Below are positions 1-5,932 of a DNA stretch of 5,932 bases, piece after piece. The notes below the pieces were generated by a model that did no database searches, was not told where the DNA came from, and saw only the letters and a program-made list of their open reading frames with translations. The stretch covers positions 1 to 5,932 of the forward strand of contig CAKSNH010000041.1 in assembly GCA_934476075.1 (NCBI GenBank). The letters are read 5' to 3'. A program made the position numbers and the translations under genes. Position 1 is the first letter of the stretch, and every line of letters begins with the position of its first letter. This DNA is from an uncultured Clostridia bacterium. GTDB taxonomy: Bacteria > Bacillota > Clostridia > UBA1381.

Positions 1-278
1 TCAAGGGTGTCCCTTGCGGACTTTTCCGTTTGCTTTGTGGACGTGGACAAAGCGAACTCCAAAGGGTTCGAGTTATTAAGTTAATATCTATGGCTATGGG
101 GAAGTGAAACGTCCCCATCGCTAAATGGGGGCAACGTCAGTCGCACTACATTTTGATGTTATCTATGCTCGAACAGAACACTAATTTATAGTTTGTGCGT
201 AGTCCACCGCAAGATAAATTTAGTTCACAGTAGCGTCATTCTTCCGCTACACAAATGTAGATATAGCCGAAAGCATAA
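1..278. other. Gene-free, hairpin-rich region; possible structured RNA or repeat remnant
   Basis: I see no convincing gene here. The stretch is dense in short inverted repeats. CAAGGG 2-7 pairs with CCCTTG 11-16. TTTGCTTTGT 29-38 pairs with ACAAAGCGAA 47-56 with one G-T. AACTC 55-59 pairs with GAGTT 70-74. ATGGGGA 96-102 pairs with TCCCCAT 112-118. CCCCAT 113-118 can instead pair with ATGGGG 125-130. ACAT 148-151 pairs with ATGT 156-159. CTATGC 163-168 pairs with GCGTAG 197-202 around an inner ACTA 180-183 / TAGT 189-192. GTAGCG 230-235 pairs with CGCTAC 245-250. All three forward frames stay open for about 75-110 bases from the left edge, so a truncated gene end cannot be fully excluded, but none resembles a protein family I recognise. 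Strand and boundaries are unknown, and I found no good sigma-A promoter. A structured RNA or the edge of a dispersed repeat is an inference. Confidence 0.4.
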
Positions 279-337
279 GGATTTCGCTATCTGCGGATAG
301 CGACAAACTTTTAGAAAGTTTGACCAAACTTGGACGC
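279..337. repeat. Structured repeat, copy 1 (two hairpins)
   Basis: This unit starts with GGATTTCGC. It forms a first hairpin, TCGCTATC 284-291 with GATAGCGA 296-303 around a TGCG loop, followed by CAAA. A second hairpin pairs CAAACTTT 304-311 with AAAGTTTG 315-322 around a TAG loop. It ends in GACCAAACTTGGACGC. The same order of loop, flanks and hairpins recurs in the next unit with different stem sequences that still pair. The unit does not look like a terminator on the + strand because no T run follows the stems. Its function is unknown. Confidence 0.6.
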
Positions 338-341
338 TAGG

Positions 342-427
342 GGATTTCGCTCGTTGCGACGAGCGACAAAAGACGCTGCCTTTTGAAACCGCAAGCCTTT
401 AAAAAGGCTTGACCTAAACTTTGATGG
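342..427. repeat. Structured repeat, copy 2, with a longer centre
   Basis: This unit parallels the copy at 279-337. It starts with GGATTTCGC and pairs TCGCTCGT 347-354 with ACGAGCGA 359-366 around the same TGCG loop, followed by CAAA. A segment of about 22 bases (370-391) absent from copy 1 then intervenes. The second hairpin pairs CAAGCCTT 392-399 with AAGGCTTG 404-411 around TAAA, and the unit ends in GACCTAAACTTTGATGG. Compared with copy 1, three base pairs of the first stem and two of the second are changed on both sides so that pairing is kept. That points to selection on, or spread of, a folded form. Confidence 0.6.
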
Positions 428-445
428 AGCAGAGCTACTTTGCAA

Positions 446-463
446 TTTTGCGTAAGCGACAAA
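446..463. repeat. Probable degenerate third copy of the GCGACAAA hairpin
   Basis: The sequence TTTTGC-GTAA-GCGACAAA resembles the first hairpin and 3' flank of the units at 279 and 342, but the stem is shortened to TTGC 448-451 with GCGA 456-459 around a GTAA loop. GCGACAAA occurs at 300, 363 and 456. This copy ends about 15 bases before the ribosome binding site of the surface-protein gene, so it would lie in that gene's 5' leader. The similarity is short and could be coincidental. Confidence 0.3.
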
Positions 464-490
464 CCATAATTTTATTGAAAGGACATACAT

Positions 491-3400
491 ATGAAAAAGA
501 TTATTTACCGCATACTAATCTTAATAATGATACTCTCGCAGTTTTCGCAAATTGTATTTGCACAGGACTATGCGGGACATTGGGCAGAAAACACAATAAA
601 AATATGGTTTAACAAAGGCTTGGTCACAGGTGACGGAAACGGAAATTTTATGCCCGATGAGCCGATAAGCAGAGCGGAATTTCTAACTCTTGTGATGAAA
701 AGCATTAACGCACAAGTATCTGTGCAGCCGTCCAAATTTACCGATATTTATATCAGCGATTGGTATTACAGTACGATAGCGGCTGCGGAGAATATGGGTG
801 TTGTTACGGGCAGCGAAAACAGCGAGTTTCGCCCTAATGACAATATTACACGTCAGGACGCAATGACGATATTGGGCAGAGCGTATAAGATAAAGGGCGG
901 TGCGGTGTTTAATATAAGCGATTATCCCGACGGTGTGGAAATTGCGGAATATGCACTGCCGTACATGGCATATATGTGTGAGAACAATGTTTTAAAAGGC
1001 TATGATGACGGCATGATACGCCCCGAAAGAATTATCACAAGGGCGGAGGCTTTGGTGATAGCCGACAGAATGAATTTGCTTATGAATGAGCCGGACAGGG
1101 TTAAGAAAATCGAGTTTGAAAAAGGTTATCCTAAACTTCGTGACGGCGGTCTGGCAAAGGGATTTAACGTGTCGCTTCGGACAAACAAAAAATGTACCGT
1201 GTACTATACGATAGTACCGATAAATCAGAGTATTACCAATAAAAATCTTATTGATAAAATGCTTATAACGATAGATGAACCCGACACTGATGTTTCTGCG
1301 TACATATCATACGATACCGATGAGGAGTGCAATATATATTTTAAGGCGGTGGACGAGTACGGCAATGAAAGCAAAATCGCCAATATCAGAAATGCAAAGA
1401 CTTTGTATTTTACAGAGGGTGACGGAAGCAGGGAAAATCCGTACATGGTAAGCACGGAAGAACAGCTTGACGCTATGCGGTATTATCTGGACAAGCATTT
1501 TAAATTGAAAAATGATATAATAATTTCGGGGAAATGGACGCCGATTGGTACGGGCGATAGGCAGGAGAATATGTTCAGCGGAAGTCTTGACGGTAACGGC
1601 TATAAGATTTCAAATCTGCAAGTGAGCAATGTTTCTGAAAATGCGGGTCTTTTCGGATATATTTACACCGGCGAAGTACGCAATTTGTATGTATCCGCAC
1701 AAAGGATTACAGGCAAAAACAATGTCGGCGTAATTGCCGGAACGGTTGACGGCGGAACTGTTGAGAATTGTTTTACGGACGGTTTGGTGCGTGCATCGTC
1801 AAATTATGCCGGCGGAATAGTAGGCACAAATAACGGAAAGATAACAAGATGTCAGTCGGCGGTGCTGGCGATTGAGGCACAGAGCTATGCCGGCGGTATG
1901 GCAGGCTGGAACAGCGGTGATATAACCGAATGTATGTCGTGCACATATTCAGTTTTGGCGAATATGTATTCGAGCGGAATTGCCGGAATGAATGTCGGAA
2001 AAGTGTCCGGTTGCGTGGCGGCGAATATTAATGTCACCGACTATATGACCGACAACAACGGACGTATTGCCACGAGCAAGGAAAAAGGCATTGTGGAGAA
2101 TAATTATGCCTATAATAAAATGAATGCAAATGTTGGAAATTGGCTGCCGGATAAGGACAGCCCGAACGGCTTGGACGTATCATGGGAACAGCTGAACGAT
2201 GCGGTGTTCTATACTACGGTTGTCGGCTGGAACTTTGGGAATTATTGGCGTACTGCCGAAAACGGCGACAGTTTCCGTCTGCCGTCACTGAAAAAGCTAT
2301 CACTGCCGAAAATAGAAGAAGGTGTGACCTTGTATGCACCGAAACAGATTTATACGGCAGAGGAACTTGCAAAAATATCGGACGCACCCGACAACAACTA
2401 TATCCTTATGAATGACATAAGTCTGCCTTTAAATGAGGACGGCGGAAACTGGGACGTTATATGCAGTGAAACGGAGATTTCGGATAATCGGCAGACAGGC
2501 TTTTCGGGTTCGCTTGACGGCAACGGACATACTTTATATAATCTTGATTTGGAATATTCGGATAAAAATAATGTGTACGGAATGTTCGGAATAGTTACGG
2601 GCGGTCTGATAAAAAATCTTAACATATCAAATGCCAATATTTCGGCGTCGGGGGCGAGCGGAATAATTGCGGCGATTAATTACGGCACTATCGCAAACTG
2701 TAAGGTGACGGGAAGTATCCGTACCGCACAGACCGATGATATGATATTGTGCGGAGGCATAGCGGGCGAAAATTATGGCACAATTCAGGACAGCGACAGT
2801 GAAGTGACGATTAATGCACGGGGAAACAGCATGGCTATTGGCGGAATAAGTGCGAATAACGAGGGAACGGTTATAAATTGTTCCTCAAAAGGCAAGATTA
2901 TAGCTGCCGGCAAGAACAATGAATCTTCGGGGACGATTGGCGGAATAGTCGGATTTAACAGTGACGGATTTATATATGAATGTTATTCGGCGGTGAGCAT
3001 ATCCGATAAGTCGCAGATTGCATATGTCGGCGGTATCTGCGGTATGTCAAATGGCGGCGAAGTATATAAAACGTCAAGCAATGCAAATATTGATGTAAAG
3101 GCGAACACAACTCTTGACGCAACCGCATATGTCGGCGGAATAGCCGGTCTTAGCGGAAACGGACTGGTTATGCACTCATTTTCGGCAAGTCCCGTAAATG
3201 CCGAGGGAACAAATGTGTATGTCGGCGGAATATCGGGATATAATCTTAACGGATATGTGCAGAGCTGTTACACCATAAATTCGATAAAGCAGAAAGGCAC
3301 GGCGAGCATTTATGCGGGCGGAATAGTCGGTATGAATGAGGAGGGATTTGTTACCGAGAATGTTGCGGTAAATCCCGATATATCGGATATGGGTACGGTC

Positions 3401-3688
3401 GGCAGAATTTGCGGTGCGGCGGCGAACGGACTTATCAGCTTAAATTATGCTTATGACGGTATAAAATGCGGTATGCGTGAGTTTGGCGACAGTGAATTAA
3501 ACGGAACAGCTTTACCGATGAAGGACATAAGGAGCAAGGATTTGTATTTTAAGCCGATAGGCGAGGGCGGAACGCTTGAATGGTCGCAGGACGCATGGGC
3601 ATACAGAAATGCGGATAATCCGTATTATCCTTTGCCGGTGCTGAAAGATGTAAAAAATCAGGATAAATTTGTTATGCCGATTTATTAA
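491..3688 (+). CDS. Secreted S-layer-homology (SLH) protein with duplicated GLUG-repeat beta-helix blocks
   Basis: Probable cell-surface protein of 1065 residues, not assignable to a named gene. AAAGGA at 478-483 lies 7 bases before the ATG. The start leads into a typical signal peptide: KK, a hydrophobic core, and VFA before the likely cleavage after residue 24. Three SLH domains follow at about 26-74, 82-134 and 142-194, with SRAE, TRQD and TRAE versions of the SLH signature; such domains usually bind secondary cell-wall polysaccharide. Residues 205-300 form a beta-rich linker (YYTIV..., KAVDEYGNES), possibly Ig-like. Residues 305-602 and 612-1053 are two related blocks. Each opens with an 'EQL/EELA' segment, an 'LxNDI' strand and FSGSLDGNG (362-370; 671-679), continues with GLUG-type repeats of the form (V/A)GGI(V/A)Gx(N)xGxIxxC (about 5 in block 1, about 10 in block 2), and ends in a NYAY...LP-LK cap. 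No LPXTG or enzymatic motif is visible. An adhesin or scaffold role is inferred. The gene is monocistronic, ending at a terminator. Confidence 0.9.
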   Translation: MKKIIYRILILIMILSQFSQIVFAQDYAGHWAENTIKIWFNKGLVTGDGNGNFMPDEPISRAEFLTLVMKSINAQVSVQPSKFTDIYISDWYYSTIAAAENMGVVTGSENSEFRPNDNITRQDAMTILGRAYKIKGGAVFNISDYPDGVEIAEYALPYMAYMCENNVLKGYDDGMIRPERIITRAEALVIADRMNLLMNEPDRVKKIEFEKGYPKLRDGGLAKGFNVSLRTNKKCTVYYTIVPINQSITNKNLIDKMLITIDEPDTDVSAYISYDTDEECNIYFKAVDEYGNESKIANIRNAKTLYFTEGDGSRENPYMVSTEEQLDAMRYYLDKHFKLKNDIIISGKWTPIGTGDRQENMFSGSLDGNGYKISNLQVSNVSENAGLFGYIYTGEVRNLYVSAQRITGKNNVGVIAGTVDGGTVENCFTDGLVRASSNYAGGIVGTNNGKITRCQSAVLAIEAQSYAGGMAGWNSGDITECMSCTYSVLANMYSSGIAGMNVGKVSGCVAANINVTDYMTDNNGRIATSKEKGIVENNYAYNKMNANVGNWLPDKDSPNGLDVSWEQLNDAVFYTTVVGWNFGNYWRTAENGDSFRLPSLKKLSLPKIEEGVTLYAPKQIYTAEELAKISDAPDNNYILMNDISLPLNEDGGNWDVICSETEISDNRQTGFSGSLDGNGHTLYNLDLEYSDKNNVYGMFGIVTGGLIKNLNISNANISASGASGIIAAINYGTIANCKVTGSIRTAQTDDMILCGGIAGENYGTIQDSDSEVTINARGNSMAIGGISANNEGTVINCSSKGKIIAAGKNNESSGTIGGIVGFNSDGFIYECYSAVSISDKSQIAYVGGICGMSNGGEVYKTSSNANIDVKANTTLDATAYVGGIAGLSGNGLVMHSFSASPVNAEGTNVYVGGISGYNLNGYVQSCYTINSIKQKGTASIYAGGIVGMNEEGFVTENVAVNPDISDMGTVGRICGAAANGLISLNYAYDGIKCGMREFGDSELNGTALPMKDIRSKDLYFKPIGEGGTLEWSQDAWAYRNADNPYYPLPVLKDVKNQDKFVMPIY

Positions 3689-3741
3689 GAAAAAAGATTT
3701 TGATTTTTTGGCATTGCGTTTTGAGAAAATTCCGCAAATTA

Positions 3742-3780
3742 AAAAATACAGCTATTGACATTTGCAATAGCTGTATTTTT
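3742..3780. terminator. Bidirectional Rho-independent terminator
   Basis: A perfect 16-bp inverted repeat pairs 3742-3757 with 3765-3780 around the 7-base loop ACATTTG. The core is TACAGCTATTG / CAATAGCTGTA, flanked by A5 on the left and T5 on the right. Read on the + strand the stem ends in a T run, and on the minus strand it ends in the complement of the A run at 3741-3746. It therefore fits termination of both convergent genes, the SLH protein ending at 3688 and the aldolase ending at 3806. A smaller hairpin, CACTG 3786-3790 with CAGTG 3795-3799, lies between it and the aldolase stop. Confidence 0.9.
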
Positions 3781-3805
3781 ATATGCACTGTTTACAGTGT
3801 TGTTA

Positions 3806-4669
3806 TTACGCTTTGTTGATTGAACCGAAAAGTTCCATTTTTTCTTTAACAGTAGCCTTGATAGCCTCAAAGCCCGGAGCAAGAAGTTTTCTAGGGTCGA
3901 AACCTTTGCCTTGTTGGTCTTTGCCTTCTTCAATGTACTTTCTTGTAGCCTCTTGGAATGATAGCTGACATTCAGTGTTTACATTGATTTTAGCAACGCC
4001 CAAAGAGATGGCTTTCTTAATCATGTCGGCAGGAATACCTGTACCGCCGTGCAATACCAAAGGAAGGTCGCCGATTAGCTCTTTTGTTTTAGCCAATGCG
4101 TCAAAGTCCAAACCTGCCCAGTTTGCAGGATATTTGCCGTGGATATTACCGATACCGGCTGCAAGGAAATCTACGCCAAGGTCTGCGATTTTTTTACATT
4201 CGTTAGGGTCAGCAATTTCGCCGGCACCGATTACACCGTCCTCTTCACCGCCGATTGAACCAACTTCTGCCTCGATTGACATACCCATAGCATGAGCAAC
4301 TTTTACAAGTTCTGTTGTCTTTTCAACGTTTTCGTCGATAGGGAAGTGTGAACCGTCAAACATGATTGACGAGAAACCTGCTTTTACGCATTTATAGCAG
4401 CCTTCGTATGAACCGTGGTCAAGGTGCAAAGCAACCGGAACAGTGATGTTCAATTCTTCCATCATAGCTTTAACCATAGCTGCAACAGTCTTAAAGCCTG
4501 TCATGTATTTACCTGCACCCTCAGATACACCCAAGATAACAGGTGAGTTATTTTCTTGTGCTGTCAAAAGGATAGCTTTTGTCCATTCAAGGTTATTGAT
4601 GTTGAACTGACCTACTGCATAGTGACCTGCAACAGCTTTATCCAACATTTCTTTTGCTGATACTAACAT
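3806..4669 (-). CDS. fba: Class II fructose-1,6-bisphosphate aldolase
   Basis: Zinc-dependent cytoplasmic enzyme that reversibly cleaves fructose 1,6-bisphosphate into dihydroxyacetone phosphate and glyceraldehyde 3-phosphate, in glycolysis and gluconeogenesis. The 287-residue length matches the family. Visible signatures are HLDHGS at 82-87 (D84 the expected catalytic acid, H85 a zinc ligand), EAEVGSIGGEEDG at 133-145, GNIHGKYP at 174-181 (H178 a zinc ligand), LHGGTGIP at 206-213 (H207 a zinc ligand) and KINVNTE at 227-233 (phosphate-binding region). All expected ligands are present. The ATG is supported by AGGAGG at 4678-4683, 8 bases upstream, and the sequence before it is non-coding. The gene is convergent with the SLH gene and shares its terminator. 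It has its own promoter, so it need not depend on the upstream lipoprotein gene. A related class II aldolase, such as one acting on tagatose 1,6-bisphosphate (GatY/KbaY group), cannot be fully excluded without alignment. Confidence 0.95.
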   Translation of the reverse strand: MLVSAKEMLDKAVAGHYAVGQFNINNLEWTKAILLTAQENNSPVILGVSEGAGKYMTGFKTVAAMVKAMMEELNITVPVALHLDHGSYEGCYKCVKAGFSSIMFDGSHFPIDENVEKTTELVKVAHAMGMSIEAEVGSIGGEEDGVIGAGEIADPNECKKIADLGVDFLAAGIGNIHGKYPANWAGLDFDALAKTKELIGDLPLVLHGGTGIPADMIKKAISLGVAKINVNTECQLSFQEATRKYIEEGKDQQGKGFDPRKLLAPGFEAIKATVKEKMELFGSINKA

Positions 4670-4726
4670 TATAAATTCCTCCTAATAATTTGTGTTCTAT
4701 TTTTCATAAAACAAAACTCTGTTAAT

Positions 4727-4755
4727 ATTATAACATACTATTTTTTTATTTTCAA
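4727..4755 (-). promoter_or_regulatory. Sigma-A promoter of the aldolase gene
   Basis: On the minus strand the -35 box TTGAAA (4750-4755) is separated by exactly 17 bases from a perfect -10 box TATAAT (4727-4732), in an A/T-rich spacer. Transcription would start near 4720, giving a 5' leader of about 50 bases that contains the AGGAGG ribosome binding site. I see no terminator hairpin between the lipoprotein stop and this promoter, so some read-through from the lipoprotein gene is also possible. Confidence 0.85.
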
Positions 4756-4797
4756 TATATGAATGTAGAAAATGCACGTTTTTTGTTTCACACAGCA

Positions 4798-5409
4798 TTA
4801 TTTGGCTGAACCGAAATTATTTAATATGTCGCCCAATCCGTCGGTAGCCTCTGTTATTTTGCCCATTACAGCATCGGCTAATTCATCATTTCCTGCCACT
4901 TTCCATGACTTACCCTCTTTAACCACCTTTATATCCACTTCGGTTGTCACCGTTTCGGAGTTTTCGCCGATATTCGATTTGAGAATATCTATAACCTTGT
5001 TTTGAATATCCTCCATGGTCATATTTGCCGAGTATTCACTTGAAAATCTGAATTTCATCAAGTCCATAAAAACATCGCTTATAATAGGTTTCATGTCCAA
5101 TGCGGTAACCTGCGTTTTTACGATAACGGTGTTGTTGTCGATTTTTTCGGCTGAAACTATGTTATAGTCCAATTTATCAAACAACAAATCCATTGCGGTT
5201 TTAATATATTCGTCCGAAACATTATCATCAATGGTGATTTCATCGGTATTAAGGTATGTTTTTGCTCCGTCAAGGTTTTTGTTTTTCAATTCGGTAAACA
5301 TACCGCTTACCGCCGCTTCCGACTTTTCAACCTCTTTACAACCTGTAAGGCTTGCAAATATCAATATCATAGCCAACAGAACAGACGTTAATTTTATTGT
5401 ATTTTTCAT
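4798..5409 (-). CDS. Small lipoprotein of unknown function, possibly NTF2-like
   Basis: The 203-residue protein has a lipoprotein signal peptide: MKNTIK, then a hydrophobic stretch to residue 19, then the lipobox LTGC with lipidated Cys24. It is therefore expected to be anchored on the outer face of the membrane. The mature part begins with a charged helix (residues 28-52), then alternates helices and strands and contains a 'GKSWKVAG' strand at about 166-173. This pattern (N-terminal helix, 'ExIDNNTVIVKTQV' strand, late 'W-K-V') is like NTF2-fold lipoproteins of the DUF4878/DUF5105 kind common in Bacillota. The resemblance is only by eye, and no catalytic motif is seen. The start is set by AAAGGAGA (complement of 5416-5423), 6 bases before ATG. 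Upstream is the 102-bp repeat array, which may contain its promoter. Downstream, 128 bases away in the same orientation, is the aldolase gene; a functional link is not evident. Confidence 0.85.
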   Translation of the reverse strand: MKNTIKLTSVLLAMILIFASLTGCKEVEKSEAAVSGMFTELKNKNLDGAKTYLNTDEITIDDNVSDEYIKTAMDLLFDKLDYNIVSAEKIDNNTVIVKTQVTALDMKPIISDVFMDLMKFRFSSEYSANMTMEDIQNKVIDILKSNIGENSETVTTEVDIKVVKEGKSWKVAGNDELADAVMGKITEATDGLGDILNNFGSAK

Positions 5410-5489
5410 GTTACTTCTCCTTTATAAAATATTACTAAATGTTCTCCGAAACATAGAAATCTTTTGATTTGGTTCTGTTTCGTGAGGTT

Positions 5490-5519
5490 ATTATATTATA
5501 ACAACGAAGGCGGTGTCCG
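5490..5519 (-). promoter_or_regulatory. Possible promoter of the lipoprotein gene, inside the repeat array
   Basis: On the minus strand CGGACA (5514-5519, 4 of 6 to the -35 consensus) is followed after 18 bases by a perfect TATAAT (5490-5495). A second TATAAT overlaps at 5495-5500. Transcription would start near 5483 and give a leader of about 75 bases that includes the A-module hairpin and the lipoprotein ribosome binding site. The -35 is weak and the area is A/T-rich, so the call rests on the -10, the position and the orientation. Confidence 0.45.
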
Positions 5520-5603
5520 TCGCCGAAGTATTATGATAAAATGTTCTCCGAAACATAGAAATCTTTTGATTTGGTTCTGTTTCGTGAGGTTATTATACCA
5601 TAA

Positions 5604-5735
5604 GTAAAAATGCTTGCTCGCAAGGGCATTTTTACGCAGCCGTCAATGTCATCACAGGCAAAATCGTATTTTGCATGACGTAGACTGCGGCTACGGCATT
5701 GGAACGCAAGTTCCTGTGAGGACATTATACCATAA
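5604..5735. repeat. 132-bp structured segment inserted in the repeat array, flanked by a 12-bp direct repeat
   Basis: This segment breaks the 102-bp periodicity inside a B module. ATTATACCATAA occurs at 5592-5603 just before it and again as its last 12 bases (5724-5735), after which the interrupted B module resumes with CAACG. It contains three hairpins: GTAAAAATGC 5604-5613 with GCATTTTTAC 5626-5635; a long interrupted stem of AGCCG 5638-5642, GTCAT 5648-5652 and GCAAAAT 5658-5664 pairing with ATTTTGC 5668-5674, ATGAC 5675-5679 and CGGCT 5688-5692; and GGAAC 5701-5705 with GTTCC 5710-5714 around GCAA. It has no transposase and no clear terminal inverted repeats. It may be a small passive insertion (MITE-like, the 12-bp repeat being a target duplication) or a divergent repeat unit, since its end (GTGAGGACATTATACCATAA) resembles the end of module A. 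Confidence 0.6.
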
Positions 5736-5932
5736 CAACGGAGGCGGTGTTCGTCGCCGAAGTATTATGATAAAATGTTCTCCGAAACATAGAAATCTTC
5801 TGATTTGGTGTTATTTCATGAGGTTATTATACCATAACAACGAAGGCGGTGTCCATCGCCGAAGTATTATGATAAAATGTTCTCCGAAACATAGAAATCT
5901 TTGATTTCGTTCTGTTTCGTGAGGTTATTATA

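Larger units (their letters stand above)
5439..5932. repeat. Tandem array, 102-bp period, of alternating hairpin modules A and B
   Basis: Module A (about 57 bp, starting ATGTTCTCCGAAACATAG and ending GAGGTTATTATA) occurs at 5439-5495, 5541-5597, 5775-5831 and 5877-5932. Module B (about 45 bp, with CATAACAACG, GGCGG..CGCCGAAG and TATTATGATAA) occurs at 5496-5540 and 5832-5876, and once split around an insert (5598-5603 plus 5736-5774). Start-to-start spacing is 102, 234 (102+132) and 102. Module A folds as CGAAACA 5447-5453 with TGTTTCG 5476-5482 and an inner AAATC 5457-5461 with GATTT 5466-5470. Module B folds as GGCG with CGCC inside CATAA with TTATG. The array reaches the window edge and probably continues. 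It does not have CRISPR proportions and no coding sequence is credible inside it. Confidence 0.9.

Noticed and set aside
61..76. GGGTTCGAGTT, resembling a tRNA T-loop
   Set aside because: There is no acceptor stem, anticodon arm or CCA-like end at the right distances.
1..84. Open frame from the left edge ending at TAA 82-84, possibly the end of a truncated gene
   Set aside because: All three forward frames are open over this stretch, the peptides match no family I know, and the segment consists of overlapping inverted repeats.
465..470. CATAAT as a -10 box for the SLH gene
   Set aside because: There is no -35 match at 16-18 bp, and it would place the start almost on the ribosome binding site.
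421..612. 63-codon forward frame overlapping the SLH gene start
   Set aside because: It overlaps the signal peptide of a well-supported gene in another frame, has no ribosome binding site and starts within the repeat region.
3975..4295. 106-codon forward frame opposite the aldolase
   Set aside because: It is a shadow of the well-conserved aldolase on the other strand, with no family resemblance or ribosome binding site.
5531..5725. 64-codon minus frame across module A and the insert
   Set aside because: It is made entirely of hairpin repeats and has no ribosome binding site; its reading frame only reflects repeat composition.
5614..5904. 96-codon forward frame with an internally repeated peptide
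   Set aside because: The peptide repeat simply mirrors the 102-bp DNA period (a multiple of three), and the start lies within a hairpin stem without a ribosome binding site.
5439..5932. CRISPR array or integron attC array
   Set aside because: There are no unique spacers between short repeats, no cas genes or integrase, and no GTTRRRY core sites; the whole 102-bp unit is repeated.

Overview
The window looks like chromosomal DNA of a low-to-moderate G+C Bacillota, most likely a gut-type clostridium. The evidence is a secreted protein with three S-layer homology (SLH) domains, a class II fructose-bisphosphate aldolase of the Bacillus/Clostridium type, a lipobox lipoprotein, strong AGGAGG-type ribosome binding sites and a consensus sigma-A promoter. 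The sequence does not support a species name.

Layout. Positions 1-490 carry no gene I can defend. They hold many short hairpins and two to three copies of a repeat whose stems differ by paired, compensatory changes. Positions 491-3688 (+) encode a 1065-residue exported protein: signal peptide, three SLH domains, a linker or Ig-like region, then two GLUG-type beta-helix blocks that are internal duplicates of each other. A strong bidirectional hairpin terminator (3742-3780) separates it from a convergent aldolase gene (fba, 4669 to 3806, minus), which has its own sigma-A promoter. Next, also on the minus strand, is a small lipoprotein gene of unknown function (5409 to 4798). From 5437 to the right edge the DNA is a non-coding tandem array with a 102-bp period. 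It alternates two hairpin-forming modules and is interrupted once by a 132-bp structured segment flanked by a 12-bp direct repeat.

How the parts relate. The three genes do not form an obvious pathway. The SLH/GLUG protein is probably a cell-surface adhesin or scaffold, the aldolase is central glycolysis and gluconeogenesis, and the lipoprotein is anchored on the outer face of the membrane. The lipoprotein gene lies directly downstream (minus strand) of the repeat array, whose units carry TATAAT/TGGTATAAT promoter-like boxes in the correct orientation, so the array may supply its promoter and a hairpin 5' leader. The most unusual material is the two structured repeat regions at the window ends. 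I did not find a clearly new multi-gene system.
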